Below are positions 12,644-25,200 of a stretch of 64,000 nucleotides of DNA, piece after piece (the stretch's first letter is position 1; each line of letters begins with the position of its first letter). Position numbers and translations under genes: made by a program. Source of the DNA: Dermatophagoides farinae. Taxonomy: Eukaryota > Arthropoda > Arachnida > Sarcoptiformes > Pyroglyphidae. The stretch is from NCBI RefSeq assembly GCF_024713945.1, contig NC_134678.1, forward strand, positions 2,976,001 to 3,040,000, written 5' to 3'. The notes under the pieces were generated by a model. That model did no database searches. It had not been told where the DNA came from and saw only the letters and a list, made by a program, of their open reading frames with translations.

Positions 12644-13196
12644 ATTTTAATCAACAATTTTTTCAAAATAATTATTATTATAACTCTTAAAATCATCAAT
12701 GATTGCGTCAACAAAATCAAATACTATGGAAAATTATTATTTTTGGGAAAAAAAACTCAAAAATCTCATTTAATCTATGTATAGTGAAATTAATATGTAT
12801 ATATGGAATAATCAGCCGGATGTACCGATTATAATATCTTTTCCTCTCATAGATCCTTCACATTTTTTTTCATTATTTTTTTCAAATAAACAATAAAAAA
12901 ACCCTTCTGCTTGTTTCATCATCATCATCATCATGTTAACCGGAAATATGCATTTATTATTTATGAGCCAACATTAAAAGTCATGAGATAACTTGTATAT
13001 ATGTGTACTACTAAAAGAGAAGTGGGGAAAAAATCCATGAAAAATGTGGAAATGTTTTTTAATCGATTTTTTGTAGAAAAAAAAATTTCATAATACCTTT
13101 CACCTTAACCGAAAATAAAAATAAAAATAAAATTGAGACCTGATTTGGACAAACATTGTTTTTTTTTCTGATAATTTTCATCAACATCCTATACAT

Positions 13197-13240
<44 letters not shown>

Positions 13241-13668
13241 AAGAAATCTGAAAATTTCCTGTTTTTTTTTCGTAGATATGTATTCATTTCACTTTAGTAT
13301 ATACTCATGTATATGTGGATATGAAGAATCAAAGTTGACAAAATTTATATTCAATCATTATTTATCGAATTGAAAAAGAAATTCAATAGGATATAAAATT
13401 GATGTCAATACTAATATGAAGGTTGATGAAAAATTTTGACGAGATCAAAGTCGAAGGAAAAAAAGTCATAGCTTTATTATGATAACAAATGAAATTTTAT
13501 AAACAAATTATCTTATCACATTTTCTTTTCATATGATTTTGGATTTGATATTGGTTGGATATACTCTACTGAATGAAAAGGAAAAAAGTTACTAATCTTC
13601 ATCATTATTCAAGTGATTGAGTACCGTAAGATACATTGCATAGAATAATTGTTTTTTGTTTCATTGAA
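12644..13668. other. Intergenic region with CA microsatellite
   Basis: AT-rich, containing the transporter 3' UTR signals (AATAAA at 12885 and 12892), an ATC run near 12921 and the CA repeat at 13198-13235. No coding potential was recognised. Confidence 0.5.
13198..13235. repeat. (CA)n microsatellite
   Basis: Uninterrupted CA dinucleotide run of about 19 units. Confidence 0.9.
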
Positions 13669-14444
13669 ATGGCCACTATGGTTCAAATGGCGAACAATTT
13701 ATTATTATTTTTAATCGTATTTTCTTGGTCTTTATCAATTATCAATACCCAAGAAATTACTACTGCTGCATCTGAAGAAAGTGAAACTATTTGGTCATCA
13801 TGTAATGAAGAATTCAAATATCCAATGGCAGCTAAAGATGTCAAAGTTTATGTTAATCAATGTCCACCAGTGAACGGTAACGAAACTCGTTGTAAACTAA
13901 CTAAAGGAATTGATGCTGTATTGAAAATTCAATTTAGTAAGTACAAAAAGGAAATTTTTTTTTTTAATCAATTAAAAAAATTTAAACACAAATATTTTTT
14001 TCAGGAACAATCGCTAAGGTACCATCAATTGAACGGATAATGGTTGCACGTGTTCCAGTGGCAGGAAACATGGTTGAAATGCCATATGGACCATCGATGA
14101 GTCCATGTGAAAATTCATCAACCATCGCCGATGATGGTAGCGAATGTGTCGATAATGGTGTTGTGCCTGACAAATATTATACATTCACATCTTTATTTAA
14201 AGTGTTGAAAAGTTTTCCTACTGTATGTTTTTTGTTTTTCCTTAATTTTGATATCTACTGATTATCATGTTTACCAATTAACAAAAAAAAACAGGTTCAA
14301 AATATCTCCACTCGAATCATTGTACGACAGAAATTGGATGACCATAAAAAAATACGTCTATATAAAAAACATCCTGGACCAATGTTGTTCTGTGTTTTGG
14401 TACCAAATATTGAAGTAGTTGAACAAACAATTGCAATCGATTAG
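13669..14444 (+). CDS. Secreted ML-domain / NPC2-like lipid-binding protein
   Basis: Exons 13669-13936, 14005-14222 and 14295-14444 join in frame (about 211 residues). A hydrophobic signal peptide (NLLLFLIVFSWSLSIINT) precedes a domain with exactly six cysteines in the NPC2 order: SSC, NQC, TRC, SPC, SEC, LFC; the family pairs them 1-6, 2-3 and 4-5. CKLTKGIDAVLKIQF matches the Cys-x-Leu-x-Lys-Gly-...-Phe strand of ML proteins, and LKSFPTVQNIST the LPVLxxYPxL strand. N-glycosylation sequons are visible (NETR, NSST, NIST). The ML family includes NPC2 sterol carriers and mite group-2 allergens; this protein is longer than the usual ~150 residues and divergent, so a sterol/lipid-binding role is inferred and allergenicity is not claimed. 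ATG 13678 is an alternative start. AATAAA at 14596-14601 is a likely poly(A) signal. Confidence 0.8.
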
Positions 14445-15747
14445 TTTTTTTTTTGTTAAAAAACTGTTCATTTTAATTGATAGAAATTTTTGTTCAAAGA
14501 AAACAACTCATGATTATAATTCTAATAATAAATTACCAATTATTTGATCGCGTAATTTGAACGGAATATATTCAAGGACATTAATGAGAAAATGAAATAA
14601 AATATTTTCGATTGAATGTCATACGATTGATATTTTTATTAAAGGAAATTGTACCAACAAACAAAAAGAAAATCTTAAAATAGTAACTACAAGCCAAACC
14701 TCTTATATTCTTATATTATACGAAAGAATTGAATTTGTTTTTTCTACTCTAAATCAAAAAAAATCGTTTCAAGGTTTCAGCATCATTCGCATTCGCCGAT
14801 TTCATCTAAAAATAAGAGAAAGAGAGGGAGAAAAGAAAAATCACTTTAATCGAGTGAATTCTCATTGAATAGTAAGTAGGGTCATGATGATAATCCGTTT
14901 CAGCTTTTTTCAAATAATAAAAAAAATTATTTCCCTTATTTTCTCTATATGATTACCTTTTTGATTTCGTTTGAATTTTATTTATTCATCCATTCATTCA
15001 ATCGATTGAATTGAATAAGAAAAAACCAAACATGCCCAATCATATCATATTAAACGATCATGATGATGATGATGATGATGATATTAGCAATGGTTTCAGT
15101 GTTTCGAATTTAATTTTGATGACGTACATTTTTTTCTTTAGTTGTATCCATTAGTGAATACGTCAGTGCGTTTAGTGTAGTTATGTCATGTGAAATTACT
15201 GACCATCTCTATATCTTCCTTTCTTTTACTTAATTTATCATAGAATGTATTGAGTTGATATGAACTTGTTGTACAATACTGGGGGTGGGAAAAAAAATTC
15301 CATTCAATAGTTAAACGATTCAACCTGAATATATTATATTCATCATCATGACAAATTTTTTGTTGTTGTCAGCCTCTCAACCCACAAAAACTAATGGGCA
15401 ATTGATTGCTATTTTGTGTTTGACTGTTTTTTTCTACCACTACAAAGATGACGATCATCATCCTCATCATCAAATGAATTGTCATAGTAAAATCTTCTAT
15501 ATAAACGTATGTCAAACGAAGGAAAGCGCCAAATCACAATTTTCAAAACGACTAATGAACACGAAAAAAAATAACTAATCACAAACACAATCGATCTATC
15601 TATTTTTTTTTATTATTTGATTTATGTTTTTACGTTTTTATTGGATTTTCATTCATTCATTCATTTTCTAATCAGTGACACAAAAATAAAAAACAAGAAT
15701 CAAATTGGAGTAAAAAGTGCATTGTTCACAAATTAAGGACAAAAATA
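14445..15747. other. Intergenic region upstream of VWA gene
   Basis: Holds the 3' UTR of the ML gene, an (ATG)n run near 15060-15082 and a candidate TATA box at 15498-15505. The small ORF beginning at 15348 is low-complexity and overlaps the promoter candidate; it is not supported. Confidence 0.5.
15498..15505 (+). promoter_or_regulatory. Candidate TATA box (TATATAAA) for the VWA gene
   Basis: Perfect TATA-type octamer about 240 nt before the VWA start codon; transcription from about 15530 would give a ~215-nt leader. Position is reasonable but unproven. Confidence 0.4.
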
Positions 15748-16403
15748 ATGGATCAAACAATGTTTTTGATCCTGATCGATGAATCTTTAAGTATGCGGAT
15801 GAAACGACAGGATGTTGTCGACGGTATTAATCGTTATCTTGATGTTCAACGGGAAATCAATCCGGATAGCCGACTAATATTGATCAAATTTAACAATCAT
15901 GTCACAGTAATGCATAAAGGTATTTAAGAATTACATTTATATATCGATTTTATCAAAATCATAGTGTTTAATCAATGTTTTTTTTTGTTTTCATGATAGC
16001 TATCAATATCAATCTGGTACAGCCATTACGAATGTGTGATTATAATCCATCGGGCCGTACAGGATTATTTGATGCCGTCAAATGTGCCATTGAATTAGCC
16101 GATGAATTACGAAATGATCATGAAAGAATTGTATGCATAATGATGACCGATGGTGAAGATAATGCTTCACAACAGAATCAATCATGTAAAGCAATACAAA
16201 AATTAGTGAGAAAATATGAAACAAAAAATGATTGGTCATTCACTTATCTGGGAAAATCGAGCGAATACTGGAGTCGACAAAAGCCAGTATCTAAAATTAG
16301 CTATAAAGCTAGACGACCTTGTTATTCAACGATGGCCAATACATCGGCTGTGGCTCAACGACGATTACGTTCATCACAATTACAATCATTAGTACCGAGT
16401 TAA
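15748..16403 (+). CDS. Small soluble VWA (von Willebrand factor A)-domain protein
   Basis: Exons 15748-15919 and 16000-16403 give about 191 residues consisting almost entirely of one VWA fold. The metal-ion-dependent adhesion site is complete: DESLS (DxSxS) near residue 10, the Thr in SGRTGLFDA, and the Asp in MMTDGEDNAS. There is no signal peptide or membrane segment, so it is probably cytosolic. The compact layout (LIDESLS...GINRYL...LIKFNNHV...RTGLFDAV...MMTDGEDNAS...FTYLGKS) resembles bacterial/phage stand-alone VWA proteins more than animal extracellular VWA modules, but it carries a normal intron. The C-terminal ~40 residues are basic and Ser-rich. Partner and role unknown. Confidence 0.78.
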
Positions 16404-17032
16404 AAAAAAAATCTTTAATCATTTGAAATCAAATGATTTAAAATCAATTCTGTATTTTGATATGTGACTGTGATATTTGTTTCTATTTCTGTGAAAAAAA
16501 TGTCATTCAATCCAAAGTACTTTGTTTGTTATTATTTATTAATAACGAATGAAAAAACAATGCATCAAATAAATAATGATTTTTTTTAAAAAAAAAGTTT
16601 CATTCGAAATATCACACATAAATTGAAAATTATTGTCACGATTAATTAGTAAAAGAATAGATAGGGTAAATTTTGTGAATAATAAAGATTAGATTAGATA
16701 GCAAATCACACGTACAAACACTCACACACACACGGAACGATGCTTATAACAGGGAATATTTTTTTTTTTTGGCGAAAAGGCACAATAATCAATAAAAAAA
16801 AAATTCCAATTGACATGATGATATTTTTGTGACAAAATAATAATAAGCAATAAAAAAAAATTCTTTTGACACAATCAGTTAATAATAAGATATATATAGG
16901 CAGAGACTAGAATTCACTGTAGAAAACAACAAAATAATTTGTTTGTTGTTTGCCAATTTATGTTTTACGTAGGATGAGACATTTCTTTTATGTGGATCTA
17001 TATTTATTTATGAAAAGAAAATAGACATTTTG
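16404..17032. other. Convergent intergenic region (VWA and MGAT4 3' flanks)
   Basis: AT-rich; AATAAA at 16568-16573 fits the VWA transcript. The MGAT4 transcript ends here on the other strand; A/T tracts allow several poly(A) sites. A possible minus-strand acceptor near 16920 could attach a tiny last MGAT4 exon. Confidence 0.45.
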
Positions 17033-19126
17033 TTATAAATGTTGTGAATTTAATGAATATAAACATACCTCATTTACAATCACCCAATTAATTGAATCTT
17101 GATCAATACGAACACGTAGCTCAACAATTGGATTCAATTCGTTTGGTATTCGAACATTGACTAAACCTGCGACAGGATCGAATGACGTAAGATCGATGAA
17201 ACCATCTTTATCTATGTTTTTGTATTTGTTATTAGGAACATTTGGTTTGATCTGAAGGGTAGCGTTGTACAATACATCCGATGGATGTTCCAAATTTCCG
17301 GATTTGATTAGGCAGCTTTCCAAATCGATTGGTGGCTGATATTTAAATCCGAATACATCACCTTTAATCGGTGATACACCCCAAAAGAATGTTCTTCCTT
17401 CATAGGCATTACTGAGCTTATATCGTTGATATTGTTTGATTGAACAATAATATACTGAAACAGGTGGATTATCATGATGTGGTTCGTATAATTTAACTTT
17501 TCCGAATCCTTTATCACGTAATTTCTGAATTTTTCCTTTCAAACTTGAATGAGTACCAATATGTTGAAACAACGACGGTTTATGCGTGATCCAGATGGCA
17601 TTCTTTCGACGTTTACAATCTTTTATGTCCTTGTCGAAACGGCAAACCTTTGTTTGAACATAATTATCCAAAAGCCAATCCACCGGTTTATCATTGTGAA
17701 ACATGGTGAAAAATAGAACAAAATGTGACAAATCGATTGTACGAAATAGTTTACCTATAATAGAAATTTTCGGGTTGAAAATACGATAATTAATATTTTA
17801 TAATAGATAATGAATACAAACCAATAAAACCAAGGGAACAAAAATCTAATATAAGCCAATCTTGTTTCGTCTGTGTATTTTTGGCTATGAAATTTTCCAT
17901 TTTAGCCAAATATGATGGCTTTGTTATGATATCGTCTTCAAGTTGAACATAATAAGTTCCTTTCGGTCGACAATACATCATCAGGTAAGCGAAATCTGAC
18001 AAAAATCATGAGAACATTATCGATCATATTGTATTTGTCAACACAAATTGTTTACCAAAATTTTGTTTGCTTCGCCATTTGACTCGTTCAATTGGATCAC
18101 CAAGTGTTTGTTTGAGGTTGGAAAAATTTGGATAATAGTTAGCAGGCGGCGAAATTATTTCTATTAAACCCGAATCGATTTGTTTCTCAAAATTACCAAT
18201 AATATCGCTGGCAGTTTTTTGAAAAAATTCTGGGTCGCTCTATAAATAGAAAAAAATATTAGAATATTCAAATAAGATCAAAATTAAATGAATAATTCAT
18301 ACTTCAGCAATGAATACTACAAACAATGATTGTTCTTGTTCGATTGGTGATAGATTTTTGATCAAATCTCTCAATGTTGAAATCAGGTAAGATTCAACCA
18401 AACGTTTTACCGTTGGCAATCCAAATACAAAACGACGAGCCAATTGTTTTTGTTTGGTAGCAACACGAAATGCCGGATTTAATGATGATGTTGATGCAAG
18501 ATGAGGCATAAGACTTAATAATGTAGGCATCTGAACAATTTCCTCTTGCATTGATAATGAAGAATTTTGCTCAGCTATCGAAACATTATTAAAGTGAATT
18601 ATTCGTCACCGTAACAAAAAAAAATTGATTTGTATCACTTACTGAAAAGCAATTCAGCCATCGATTTGCTCATAGTGAATGATGTAAAATTAGTATGTAG
18701 TTCTTTTGATGATTTATTCTGTATGACGGTCCAAAGATCCCGAATTTCTTGTAATAGCTGGAAGATTTCCTGTTTACGTTCACCGGCAATCATTTCAGCA
18801 TATTTCACTCGATTACTTAGATCGGCAAAACGATATTCCAGTTGTTGATCCAATTTATTGCCAGCTATCATTTTTACATATGTTAGATTTAAATTATTAA
18901 TCGGTTGTAATATGAATGAATCATGTTCATTAGAGGATTCTTGTTGTCCATAATATTTATTAAGTTGTAATTTTTCTTGATTTGAAATAATGATTGCTTG
19001 TGGTTGCAACGATGGTGAGAGCTGTTTATTGTGAAAATTTCCCAGAAGATTCAAGAGGATTGGAAATATCACGGTTAACAGGAATAGACAGAATAATATC
19101 TGTAGGATTCGATTCTTGCGAATCAT
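17033..19126 (-). CDS. MGAT4: Alpha-1,3-mannosyl-glycoprotein 4-beta-N-acetylglucosaminyltransferase (GnT-IV)
   Basis: Golgi type II enzyme that adds beta-1,4-GlcNAc to the alpha-1,3-mannose arm of N-glycans, starting multi-antennary branches. Minus-strand exons 19126-18643, 18574-18303, 18239-18056, 17995-17822 and 17754-17033 keep frame (about 611 residues; human enzymes are about 535-548). MIRKNRILQILFCLFLLTVI is the short cytoplasmic tail and signal anchor, followed by a stem. Catalytic-domain hallmarks are LSMQEEIVQMPTLL, FGLPTVKRLVESYL, LIEIISPPANYYPNFS, ERVKWRSKQNFDFAYLMMYC, the acidic metal/donor motif QLEDDI (about residues 331-336), SLFQHIGTHSSLKGKIQKLR and GNLEHPSDVLYN. A donor-like GTATGT at 17068 just before the end means the last ~11 residues may differ (short extra exon or early stop). 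Confidence 0.93.
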
Positions 19127-19522
19127 GATGATGGTGACGGTATATTTACAATAAATCGATAAAGGCCAATGAATGAATAAGGAACATTTGATTAATAAGA
19201 TGGGCAAACAAATGTTGTGCGTCGAATTCAAAAATCAAATTTTTTTTTTTTAATAATCATCTACATTGTCGTTCATCTGGAAATGCTTTCAAGCAGAAAT
19301 TAATTCATTCGAATTAAACAAAACAAAACAAAACAAAAATAAAAATTGAAGAATTGAGAACGGAAAAGGATGACGAAAAAAATTATGGGTGAAAAAAAAC
19401 AACAAAATGATGACGATGACTTGACATAACGAGAAGGAAAAAAATCGTCGTTACATTTTGGTTTTAGCTTATGTCATATATTAAATCGAAAATGTTTTGT
19501 TGTTTTGTGATGATTTTCATCC

Positions 19523-19553
<31 letters not shown>

Positions 19554-22202
19554 AGAAGTTTATGTTATTATATTAATAAATTTTCTATTGTTGATTATCA
19601 CAATTTTTTATAAAAAAAAATTTGCCACTGATCTACTATCATATAAGGTCTTGCAAAAAAGAAACATAATGATATAAAAAAACGAATCTCAAATGAATGA
19701 ATGAAATTTTTTGCATACAACTAACAATTAACTCCAATATATATTCTCTATTTATAACGACAATTGAATGTCACTTCTAAAGTGGCATTAAACATTATAT
19801 ATTGATGATGATTATAACCAATGGTAATCAGGAACAAAAGCTAAATTATATATATGATGATGATGATAAAATCAAATAAAACAATTTTTCTCATACTTTA
19901 ACCTTTTAGCTTATTCAATGAGATTCAAATTAAATCTAAAAACAAGTTTTTTTTATCAAACTATTAATCAATCAAGCATGGCGTATAAATTGTTTGTTTT
20001 TTTTTACAATTTATTGAACCAATAAAAAAAAATTCATTACTTACCTACAGCTGATTTTTTTCAGCAGATTCTCATCATTATAAATATATATGGTGATTGT
20101 TGATACAATGTTATCATATAACACGCATGTAGTTATTTTTTTTTACAAAGACAATTCATCATAAGGGAATCACATTATTTGTGTTTTTTTTTTTAAAGTG
20201 TGTATTACCTGCTGCATCAGGTAAATCGATCGTTCGGATGAATGGTTGGAAAATGAGAAAAAACAAACAAAATAGATTGAAAAATTGAATAATAGTTATT
20301 GGTAGATTATTGATTATTATAAACTGTATAAGGAAGCAGTATGCATACTAAATATCAATTCAGATTTGTCGAATGTATTAGATAACTCAGTGTACAGACA
20401 CAAAATCAAACAAGAATGGTGAATGATGAATCGTAATATAGATATATAAATAAATGAACTGTATAAATTTTGTTGCTTGAAGAGAGAATCGAGGTTAGTA
20501 GGAATTGAAAACAAATAAACGATTGGCGTACAAACATGCGAACAAAACGAAACATATGAACAAAAAAAAAAACAATAAATTATGATCCGAAATACATATC
20601 CGTCGACTATATCAATGACAACAGTTTGTTGTTGTGGTCATTCTTTTTTTCAATTATTAACTCATCCGTAAAATTCAAGTTATCATCATCATCACCAATA
20701 TTACAATTACAATAACAAAAAATACTGGTAAAAAATGAATTTTTGTAAACATGTGTATGTGTTTGTGATAATATTCGAAAAAAAGAACATTGACAAACGA
20801 ATTTTGAAAGGAACATAAAAAAAACCGAACAAGCATGCAAACAATACAAAAAAAAAATTACCGAAATGAAAAATGAAAAAAAACAAGCAAAAACGATGAC
20901 AACAAAAACAGTTAATTAATTAATTAAAATTCACATTTCATTACAGACTTATTATTTTTCGTGTAGATTGGTATACCACTGTATACTTCGAGTGAATGCA
21001 ATCGAGGAAGAAATTTTTTTTTTTTTTGTTATCATCGTTGTTTGATGTCGTTTCCAACGCATATTTCAGCAATTTAAGGTACAAAATCAGACAATAAATG
21101 CATCAAAACAACATCCTTCATTTGATTTGAGAAAGTATAGAAAATTTTAAGCAAAAAACTACACAAAAAAAGCTGGAAGCCATGCTTGCATATTGGATAT
21201 ATCAAAAAAAAAAAAAAAAAAACAGACGCAACAACCATGTACTCAGCCATGATAAAATAAAGAGAAAAAGAGAGAAAACGAGCAAGTGAATTGAAAGAGA
21301 GAGTGATTGATAGAAACATTAAACAACTTATATATTCATTCAAATAATCAACAACATGGATATATCATTGTAATGTAGTGGACGTGTAATTCATTGAAAC
21401 AGTTATTACAAACACAATAATAATGGAGTATATATGCATCGAATGATATCCATGCGCCAAAATCATACTATATATTCAGGGATTTGGATATATCCAAAAA
21501 TATATAGTCAAAATATTTAGGTTAATTGAATTTGGTAATCATAATTTTTTCAATATATTTCTTAAACTGAATTCAGAAATTAAAACAAATTTCTAGTGGA
21601 AAAGTTTGAAATTTTCAACAGTTGTTGATTTTACAGAAACGAACATTCAATTTTGTACCGTTTCTGTAATAAAATTCTTTAAAAAATCGTTCATACATTG
21701 TCAACTTGTGTATTTTACTTTCGGTGTATGAATCGGTCACATTTTGAATGCATTTAACTCCACCCACAGAATAACTTTTGCAATACGATTCTCACCCTCA
21801 AAATCAAGGAGGAACTCTTGTTCAGTGATATGCTGATGCAAAGAAAAACCACTCTGTTTTCATGCCATATCTAATCTAATAATTCATTATGACGCTTGTA
21901 TTTTATAATTTATAAATATTCTCAAATCTAAAAATAATAACAAAATACATCATCTCAAAATTTATTTTTGTTGTTGTTAATATTTTCACTATTTCCAAAT
22001 TGAGGTAAGTAAATGTTTTGTTAAATTGATTCAATATATATGATCAATGTTTTAATCTAGGTTTTAATTCTAAATTCAACATCATTCCTTGACAACGACA
22101 AGATTCTCAGTCTCTCATTTTGGTTTTATTTTATTTTTCATTAAAATGTTTTCCAGATTGCATTCTTATCTTCGAAGCAACAACTAATATTTCTATATAA
22201 AG
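19127..22202. other. Intergenic region between divergent MGAT4 and TAF3
   Basis: About 3 kb of AT-rich DNA shared by two divergently transcribed genes, so both promoters should lie here. Visible items: a GA microsatellite at 19523-19548, ATG/CAT trinucleotide runs, and donor-like GTAAGT on the minus strand near 20040 that could end an untranslated MGAT4 leader exon. No convincing ORF. Confidence 0.45.
19523..19548. repeat. (GA)n microsatellite
   Basis: Uninterrupted GA run of about 13 units between the divergent MGAT4 and TAF3 genes. Confidence 0.85.
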
Positions 22203-25200
22203 ATGTCTTCATCATTAACATTTCAGCAATCGATTCTTCGAGCTATTGTTTCGAAGATTTGCCATGATGTTGGATGGCATTCGGCTCATACATCTACATT
22301 AAATGTTCTATCTGATTTACTTAATCATTATCTTCGACGTTTATCAATGTTGGCCATTGATGCCGCAAATCTTGCTGGTCGTAATGAACCGACAATGGAT
22401 GATATGTTCATGGCATTCAAATATATAGCTATTGATATGAATCAATTAAAAGACTATGTCTTGAATGTGGAATCATCGCCACTTGAATTTAGCCTGCCAG
22501 TTTATTCATTACCAAATCGACCAAGCCGTATATTTGATCAATATGATCCTAATGAAGAGCGGTCAGAATATTATGACGAATGGTTGCCATCTTTGAATTG
22601 TACCAAATATATTGAGTCCGATTCAAATGAACATACTAAATCCATGATTTCAGCTGACGAAAACCCAATTGATTTAAATTCTGAAAAAAATGATCTACAA
22701 CAAAATGAAGGCAAACTTTCTGAAACCCAGAATCAAACAATTTTGGATAAAAACGATAATGAACAAAAAACCGATAAAATGGAGGATGAAATCGAAACAG
22801 AAACAGCTGATGATGAACAAAAAACCAAATTAGTTTTCAAATTTAGTTTGGGAAAATCTTTGGAAGAAAATCAATCTAATGCAAATCAAGAAAAATCCGC
22901 ACAGAATGGGACTGATAATAGTAACAAAATTGCTTTATTCCAATCAGCTTCTGCTAATGATTTGGTTAATCATTTAATGTCATCGAAAGCTTATTTACGA
23001 TTATTATCAAATGCTAATTCCGGTTCATTGTTACCTAATTTGGAAAATCAAGAAACAAGGAAGAAATTACGTTTTCCAGATACTCAACGTTTACCCAATA
23101 ATCATATAAGCCGCGAAAATTCTCCTGAACCTGGTGGTAAAATCGATAAAATGTCATCTATTTTCTATAATATTAATCATTCTTTTTTTTTGTCCTTATA
23201 GAGCCTGAAAATGCCGATTTTTCAGCTAACAATCCGTTAAATGCTATCAATAATAATATTGATTTGGATATCAATTTGAAAAAATTGAAAAAGATGCCCA
23301 TTACTAAAAAACCAATCAAAATAGGATCATTGGGTTTGGAAGAATTCGGGGAATCAGTTACACCTAGCATCAAAGTGAAAGAAATAAGATCAAATAATAA
23401 AGAACGTGTTAAAAAAGATGTCACCGAGAAAATTTCTAGGCTGAAAAAGCCGAAATTAGATAAGCCATTGAATTTCAAATTCACAATTTCGAGTGAAGAT
23501 AAAATTGTTGCTAGCCAGGATAATGATAATTTAAAAACAACCACTCCTGTCAAAAAACGGCAATACAAACGTAAAGACAAACCAATCAAAGAAAATGTTG
23601 AACGAAAACCAAAAAAAGCTGCAGGCAGAAAATCAGTTCAGAAACAAAAAGCATCAAATTCAACTGATTTTGTTCCATCTCCCCTTCAAAATGCATCTCT
23701 TGGTTCGAATTTATTTCCGCCTAAAAATTCTAAAAACATTTCAGACAATTCATTCAATGAGAATGAAGCAGCCGAAACATTGGTTTCCATTTTCGAATCT
23801 AAAGACGTGAAAAAAGAAAATGACGATTCATTATCATACATCAGTGGCATTGAACTTGATATGGATGATTCGAATTCGAAACTTACATCTACATCGAAGA
23901 AAAGTTCTCGTCCCAATACCAATAATAACAACAAGCGCAACAAAAGCGCTAATCAAAGATTCAAATCGGCTGAAGTAATCAATAGTTCTGGTGATTCCTC
24001 AAGTGATGATAATATGGATGTTGATAAAATTCCTGTTTCATTGCTTGTAAATCAATCCGATATCAATGAAAGTTTGGATAATGAAATTCCAACTAGTAAT
24101 CGTAAACGTCATAATTCTAATTCTTCTTTATCATCAGTTTATTCAAATTCTTCAAAATCATCTAGGTCTACCGCTATGATCGATACTGGTATGGATATTG
24201 ATGATAGTAAACTTCTGGGTAAAGCATTCAATGAGGAACATCATATTAAAAGTAAAAAGCCTGGCGAAGAAAAATCAAAAGAATCAAGTAAACATAAAAA
24301 GAATAAGAAACATTCTAAGAATAAACATCGTCATGGTGAAGAAAAACAACATAAAAAACATAAAAAGAATAGAGATAAAGAACGAGATAAAGATGTCGCT
24401 AAAATTAAAGAAAAAGATTTCAAACCAAAAATTAATATCAAGTTTGGTCAGGGACCCTCGGATAGCAATCAAGATCCGATCAAATTGGATACCTTAAATC
24501 AATCAGTCAACAAACAGAAAGTTTCAATGAAAGAGTTTGATGAAGCCAAATTGGTCGATTTCAAAGAATCAAGTTTAATTATAAATAAAATTGAAAAGAA
24601 ATCTGCAACAAAAAGTAAAAAAGCCGAAACTGAGGATATACACAATGAACTTGTATTCATCAAGGATACTACAATCAAAACTAAAGAATCGAAAACAAAG
24701 AAAAATCCTATCATCAGTGTCGCGACATCTTTATTTGCTAACGATTCGATTGTAAATACACCATCAAATAACAAAGCTTCGAAAAGCAAGGACGTTTTGG
24801 TAAAAGAAGGTAAAAAGGTTAAAAATAAAGATTTAGATCTGGCTAAAGGGAATGAAGAATTGCCATTACCACCACCATCATCATCATCATCATTGAAGCA
24901 TAAGAAAGAAAAAAGTATCAGAGATTTAAAGAAGGATAAAGATTCACCACATGTTATTAGTAAAAAAGATGAAAATCAGGCCTGTACAGTGGTCAGTGAA
25001 ACAATCAACGTAACATCAGAGACCATTGATAATAAGCTTTGGATTTGTCCTATTTGTCTCAAACCAGATGATGGTACGCCAATGATTGGTTGTGATACTT
25101 GTGATCAATGGCATCATTATTATTGTCTGGGAATCCAACATGATCCAAATCCTGGTGGTCCTTGGTTTTGCCCAAGATGTTTTGAAAAACAAAAGAAAAA

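Noticed and set aside
15348-15578. Small ORF upstream of the VWA gene
   Set aside because: It runs through the TATA candidate, has His/Asp low-complexity content and no splice link to the VWA exons.
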